NCBI RefSeq assembly: GCF_004791025.1
Contig: NZ_SRUO01000002.1
Location: 1 to 64,000, forward strand
Length of the DNA stretch: 64,000 nt
Source: Mesorhizobium sp. M4B.F.Ca.ET.203.01.1.1
Lineage (GTDB): Bacteria; Pseudomonadota; Alphaproteobacteria; Rhizobiales; Rhizobiaceae
Direction: 5' to 3'
This document shows, piece after piece, positions 61,101-64,000 of this stretch. The number at the start of each line of letters is the position of its first letter. The stretch's first letter is position 1. A program made the position numbers and the translations under genes. The notes under the pieces are model-generated. The model saw only the letters and a list, made by a program, of their open reading frames with translations. It searched no databases and was not told the DNA's origin.

Positions 61101-62768
61101 GGCTAGGTCGCGGTTGCGGGACTCCACCTCTTCGAACAGCCGCACGTTCTCGATCGCGATGACCGCCTGATCCGAAAATGTCTGCACCAGTTCGATTTCG
61201 CGCGTACTGAACGGCGAGACCGACGAGCGGGCGAGGACGAAGACGCCGGTCACGGCGCCGTCACGCATCAGCGGAACGCCCAGCAGGGTGCGGAAGCCGC
61301 CGAGCCGTTGGCCTTCGATATTGGTATACTCCGGATCGTCGAGAACGTCGGCAATCTGCTCTACGGACCCGCTCTGGGCAACACGGGCGGCGATGCTGCC
61401 CCGGCCCGGCGTGACCGGGAGGTTGTTCATGTGGTCTTGGAATTCTTGGCTCCATCCGATCTGTACCGTCGGCTGCAACACGTCGCCCTGGCGCAGATAG
61501 ATGTAGCCCATCCCGGAATGACAGAGGTCGGACGCGGACTTCACAAGCGTGTGCAGCACGGAATCGAGATCGAACACCGAACTGCTGATCGTCTTCAACA
61601 CTTCGGCCGTCGCCGTCTGCTGATCCAGCGCCTCGGCCAGTTCACGATTGTGCCCCTCGACTTTCTCGATCAGACGAGCATTCTCGATGGCGATCACCGC
61701 CTGGTCGGCGAAGCTCTCGACCAGTTCGACTTGACGTGGTGAAAATAGCCCGATCGTCCGACGCCCCATGCCGAATACGCCGATGGTCTCCTGACCCCGC
61801 TTCAGCGGAACAGCAAGTACTCCGCGGAAACTCCCCATGATTGCCGCTTCGGGTCTTTCGTATTCTGGGTCTTCGAGCGCGTCCGCCACGTGGATCGTCA
61901 ATCCCTCCAGCGCGGCGCGGCCCTGGAACGTCCCTCGTCCCACGACATGTGGGTTAGCTCGTTCGTAGGCATGCAGCTCGGCAGCCTGTCCGCCGCCTGC
62001 CATGAACCGCAGCGTATCGCCAACGCGCAATGTGATTGCGCCCATGTCCGCCCCAGCCAGGCGTATTGCCGAGTCGACCAGCGTCTGCAGTACCGGTTGA
62101 AGATCGAAGGCCGACCGGCTGATTGCCTTAAGCACATCGGCGGTCGCGGTCTGCTGCTCCAGCGCCTCGCCGAGATCGCGCGTGCGCGCCTGCACCTCCT
62201 CGAAGAGGCGGACATTTTCGATGGCGATGACGGCCTGATCGGCGAAAGTTTTGAGTAGCTCGACTTGTTTTTCGCTGAACGGTCTGACCTCCGTTCGGCG
62301 AATGACGAGCGCTCCAATGGCCTCGTCCTCACGCAGCAAAGGGGTGGCGAGAATTGTCCGGTGACCAAGCCGCAGCGCCATCGATCGGCCTGCAGGGAAT
62401 TCGCCCTCCAGCGCGAGCAGATCATGCACGTGGATCGGCCTCCGATCGATCACCGCGCGGCCGGTGACCCACTCCCGCGTGATCGGAAAAGTGGCGAAGT
62501 CGATGGGGATCGGCCCGTGGTGTGCGCCAATGGCCAGCGATTCCCCTTGCCGCAGAAAGATCGCCGCGTCATAGGCGTCGCAGAGTTGTGCGGCGTTTTC
62601 CGCGACCGCATTCAGGACCGGTTGGATGTCGGTCGGCGATGCAGCGATCACCCTGAGGATCGCACTCGTCGCAGACTGCTGTTCAAGGAGATTGGCGACC
62701 TCCGCAGTGCGCACCTGATTTTCTTCGCGCGCCGCTGTCAACTCGGTTCGGAGCGAGCTGATAGCCAT
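58119..62768 (-). CDS. Histidine kinase with seven tandem GAF domains
   Basis: About 1549 residues. Seven GAF units of 170-190 residues, each led by a coil such as [20 protein letters not shown]: units begin with [120 protein letters not shown] and [20 protein letters not shown]. The kinase follows: [14 protein letters not shown] (H-box), [12 protein letters not shown] (N-box), [10 protein letters not shown] and [14 protein letters not shown] 62768 is chosen; the frame extends to a TTG at 62849. No membrane helix, so it is a cytosolic sensor. Confidence 0.9.
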   Translation of the reverse strand: MAISSLRTELTAAREENQVRTAEVANLLEQQSATSAILRVIAASPTDIQPVLNAVAENAAQLCDAYDAAIFLRQGESLAIGAHHGPIPIDFATFPITREWVTGRAVIDRRPIHVHDLLALEGEFPAGRSMALRLGHRTILATPLLREDEAIGALVIRRTEVRPFSEKQVELLKTFADQAVIAIENVRLFEEVQARTRDLGEALEQQTATADVLKAISRSAFDLQPVLQTLVDSAIRLAGADMGAITLRVGDTLRFMAGGGQAAELHAYERANPHVVGRGTFQGRAALEGLTIHVADALEDPEYERPEAAIMGSFRGVLAVPLKRGQETIGVFGMGRRTIGLFSPRQVELVESFADQAVIAIENARLIEKVEGHNRELAEALDQQTATAEVLKTISSSVFDLDSVLHTLVKSASDLCHSGMGYIYLRQGDVLQPTVQIGWSQEFQDHMNNLPVTPGRGSIAARVAQSGSVEQIADVLDDPEYTNIEGQRLGGFRTLLGVPLMRDGAVTGVFVLARSSVSPFSTREIELVQTFSDQAVIAIENVRLFEEVESRNRDLAESLEQQMATGAILQVIAGSPTDIQPVLDAVAESAARLCDAYDATIYLLRSDRLAVGAHHGPIPIDGAGLPVARDVVTGRAVLDRVPVHVPDLTIAGEEFATARMMAQRLGFRAILATPLLQEGKAIGALMIRRIEARPFSDNQIGLLKTFANQAVIAIGNVRLFEEVQARTAELGEALQQQTATADVLKVISRSAFNLQSVLQTLIDSAVRLCGAKLSGIFMRDGDVFRLAAGYEQTPEYRAYEEANPSPITRQSWVGRTALDKAVVHIPDVTKDTEHGLPEAPRLGGYSAVLCVPLMREGSVIGVFAMTRPEPGAFTDSQIELVQTFADQAVIAIENVRLFEEVQQRTREATEALEYQTATSDVLSVISRSPTDGQPVFNMIAQSAARLCEAQFCFVYRFDGELLHFVAHYGITEESVEIVRNTFPVAPTRGSAAERAILYLDVAQIPDLTLDSEFTHRAAAAFSGLRSAVAVPMLRDGLPIGCIAVGRAETGFLAAKQVELLKTFADQAVIAIENVRLFDEVKARTAELSESLQQQTATADVLKAISRSTFDLQPVLDTLAESAAKLCDADTSVIFKRDGDLYRWSANFGNLPEAAAFAKANPFAPGRDSVTGRVALEARAVHVSDVLADPDYGATQLQKLGGYRTILCVPILREGVPVGVFALTRSQVRDFTPRQIELVETFADQSGIAIENVRLFDEVQARTRELSRSLEDLRTAQDRLVQTEKLASLGQLTAGIAHEIKNPLNFVNNFSALSSELIDDLSSVLAGAPLEASVREEVAELTAMLKSNLDKVGQHGKRADSIVRNMLLHSRAGSGEHRPIDINAVVEESLNLAYHGARAEKPGFNVTLRRNFDPQAGDVDLYPQEITRVLLNLISNGFYATAKRSAAAKRTGYEPTLCAATRSLGDRVEIRIRDNGTGIPPEVKEKMFNPFFTTKPAGEGTGLGLSLSHDIVVKQHAGTIDVDSQPGEFTEFRIVLPRAAASLAKSGGEV

Positions 62769-62849
62769 CTCAGAGTCGGAGTCGCACCCTCCCACTGAGT
62801 GCTCCTGTCTTTCTCTGCTCAGTGTCGGCTTTGGCCAGCCTAGCGTCAA

Positions 62850-63082
62850 GTTTGGTGACCTGCAACGTCCCTTTGTGACGCAGCGCGGCCGCTTTGGTGA
62901 TGCACCTGAGCGTTGGAATTTCGGAGCTATTGCTGACAGGGAATACGTCCGAGATGGGATCGTAGGTCGAGTGCCCGCTTCTTCGCACCTTGACCTAAAA
63001 CCAGTCGGTCAGCTTCTGATGCGGTGGACGGCTCTCCTCCCGCCCTGCGGTATGATCGTGGGGCCAGAGCTGGAGGAGATCT
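62850..63082. other. Region upstream of the IS110 transposase, possible bridge-RNA source
   Basis: The 230 bases between the kinase and the transposase hold no gene. Near 62990-63010 TGACC and GGTCA pair around a ten-base loop, followed by a GC-rich stretch to the ATG. In IS110-family elements the left-end noncoding region makes the bridge RNA, so this is the place to look. The left end of the element cannot be fixed from one side. Confidence 0.35.
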
Positions 63083-64000
63083 ATGATGGGCAACGTTACG
63101 ACGATTGGTCTGGATATTGCGAAGTCAGTGTTTCAAGTCCACGGGGTGGATGCGGCGAGTGAGGTTGTCTTTCGCAGGAAGCTGACGCGTGGGCGCGTGC
63201 TGGCATTCTTCGAGAGCCTGCCACGTTGCCTGGTCGGAATCGAAGCCTGCAGCTCGTCGCACTATTGGGCGAGAGAACTGAATGCACGTGGCCATGATGT
63301 GCGGCTGCTGCCGGCACAGTATGTGAAGCCTTATCTGAAGCGGCAGAAGAATGATGCTGCAGACGCAGAGGCGATCTGCGAGGCGGTGACACGGCCGACT
63401 ATGCGCTTCGTGCCGATGAAATCACCCGAGCAGCAAAGTGTGATGATGCTTCACCGGGTCCGGTTGATGCTCAACCGCCAGCGGACACAGATATCGAACG
63501 CGTTGCGAGCGCACCTATCCGAGTTCGGGATCGTGGCGCCGATCGGGCGGAATGGGATCGAACAATTGCTCGTGGTCGTCAACGACGAGAACGACGCCAG
63601 GATACCTGCTGACGCGCGGCTATGCCTGCGCATGCTCGAGGCGCAGCTCAGGGTCGTGAAGGCGCAGATCCTGGAGAATGATCGAAGGGTGCGGGCGAGT
63701 GCGCGAGAGACCGAGCTTGGTCGCAGGTTGATGGAGATTCCCGGCGTAGGCCCGCTACTGGCGAGTGCGTTCGTTGCGACCGTCGCCGATGTTCACGCAT
63801 TCAAGTCGGGGCGCTGCCTATCGGCCTGGATCGGACTCGTGCCGAAGCAGAACTCTAGCGGGGGAAAAGAGAAGCTTGGCAGCATCTCAAAGGCTGGCAA
63901 TCGCTACCTGCGTCAATTACTCGTTGTCGGCGCAATGGCGGTCATCCGCTATGCCGAACGGAACGGGACGAGGAGGCCATGGCTTGTGCAGTTGATGGCG
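63083..64000 (+). CDS. IS110-family transposase, N-terminal part (306 codons)
   Basis: Starts at ATG 63083 (TGGAGGAGATCT ribosome site) with MMGNVTTIGLDIAKSVFQVH. The DEDD-type RuvC-like acidic residues are D11, E54 (GIEACSSSH), and D91 and D94 (KQKNDAADAEAICE). The second domain is LMEIPGVGPLLASAFVATVA, then SAWIGLVPKQNSSGGKEKLG, where the serine of NSSGGK is the catalytic type. It is cut by the window end with no stop. IS110 recombinases use a bridge RNA and leave no target duplication. Confidence 0.93.
   Translation, partial: MMGNVTTIGLDIAKSVFQVHGVDAASEVVFRRKLTRGRVLAFFESLPRCLVGIEACSSSHYWARELNARGHDVRLLPAQYVKPYLKRQKNDAADAEAICEAVTRPTMRFVPMKSPEQQSVMMLHRVRLMLNRQRTQISNALRAHLSEFGIVAPIGRNGIEQLLVVVNDENDARIPADARLCLRMLEAQLRVVKAQILENDRRVRASARETELGRRLMEIPGVGPLLASAFVATVADVHAFKSGRCLSAWIGLVPKQNSSGGKEKLGSISKAGNRYLRQLLVVGAMAVIRYAERNGTRRPWLVQLMA
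63083..64000 (+). mobile_element. IS110-family insertion sequence, partial
   Basis: Defined by its transposase gene; left end lies before 63083, right end outside the window. Confidence 0.75.

Overview
The window looks like an accessory segment of an alphaproteobacterial genome, most probably Mesorhizobium or a close Rhizobiales relative. The reasons are high GC, rhizobial families (DUF982, a DUF768-like protein, DUF6894, DUF3618, Ku with a LigC-type ligase) and at least ten sites matching the sigma-EcfG general-stress promoter (GGAAC, about 17 bases, GTT or ATT). No rRNA, tRNA or CRISPR array was seen. All calls come from reading the sequence; no database search was possible.

Layout. 0-1.5 kb: start of an ABC ATPase gene and a nucleotidyltransferase-fold gene behind an inverted-repeat region. 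1.5-8.4 kb: a stress-gene graveyard mixing decayed pieces (UspA C-terminus, YflT-like protein, DUF4142, PepSY-like protein) with intact small stress genes (iron-permease-like protein, DUF982, DUF892, KGG protein) and a possible stress-induced small RNA. 8.4-14 kb: exported protein, Ku, remnant of exonuclease III, HARP-like protein, DUF6894, cardiolipin-synthase-like PLD and a second iron-permease-like gene. 14.4-20.8 kb: GT2 / methyltransferase / GtrA operon, PIG-V-like mannosyltransferase pair, pyrophosphatase and membrane stress proteins. 20.9-23 kb: AlkB, ATP-dependent DNA ligase, GFA protein. 23.8-27.1 kb: lipoprotein, Nramp-related transporter, PRC-barrel-like protein and a PRC-barrel-like/diheme cytochrome c fusion.

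27.1-35.2 kb is one long minus-strand run coding for a YdeP/FdhF-type molybdopterin oxidoreductase, cytochromes c, oxidase subunits II, I and III, a small membrane protein and CtaG. It reads like a complete route for electrons from a MoCo enzyme to oxygen. 35.8-40.2 kb: large-subunit catalase and a YqjD/YqjE-like envelope-stress operon. 40.5-43 kb: small genes and fragments, including the tail of a RepB-like partition protein. 43.2-48.2 kb: single-domain response regulator, a CheB-CheR-PAS-HWE kinase fusion and a CheB. 49-56 kb: frameshifted diguanylate cyclase, NTF2-like protein, acyltransferase, DUF1353 lipoprotein, TerB/BRCT protein, secreted nuclease, YegP-like protein. 56.5-62.8 kb: a three-gene signalling operon with a seven-GAF histidine kinase, a response regulator and a REC-adenylate cyclase. 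The window ends inside an IS110-family transposase.

How it fits together. Most of 2.6-40 kb reads as a general-stress regulon island: oxidative defence (KatE, DUF892, pyrophosphatase), DNA repair (Ku, ligase, AlkB), envelope and surface remodelling, and many tiny membrane proteins, each behind a similar promoter. Two kinase/regulator blocks and a second terminal oxidase flank or interrupt it. The many frameshifted fragments, duplicate promoters and a terminal insertion sequence suggest a fast-turnover region.
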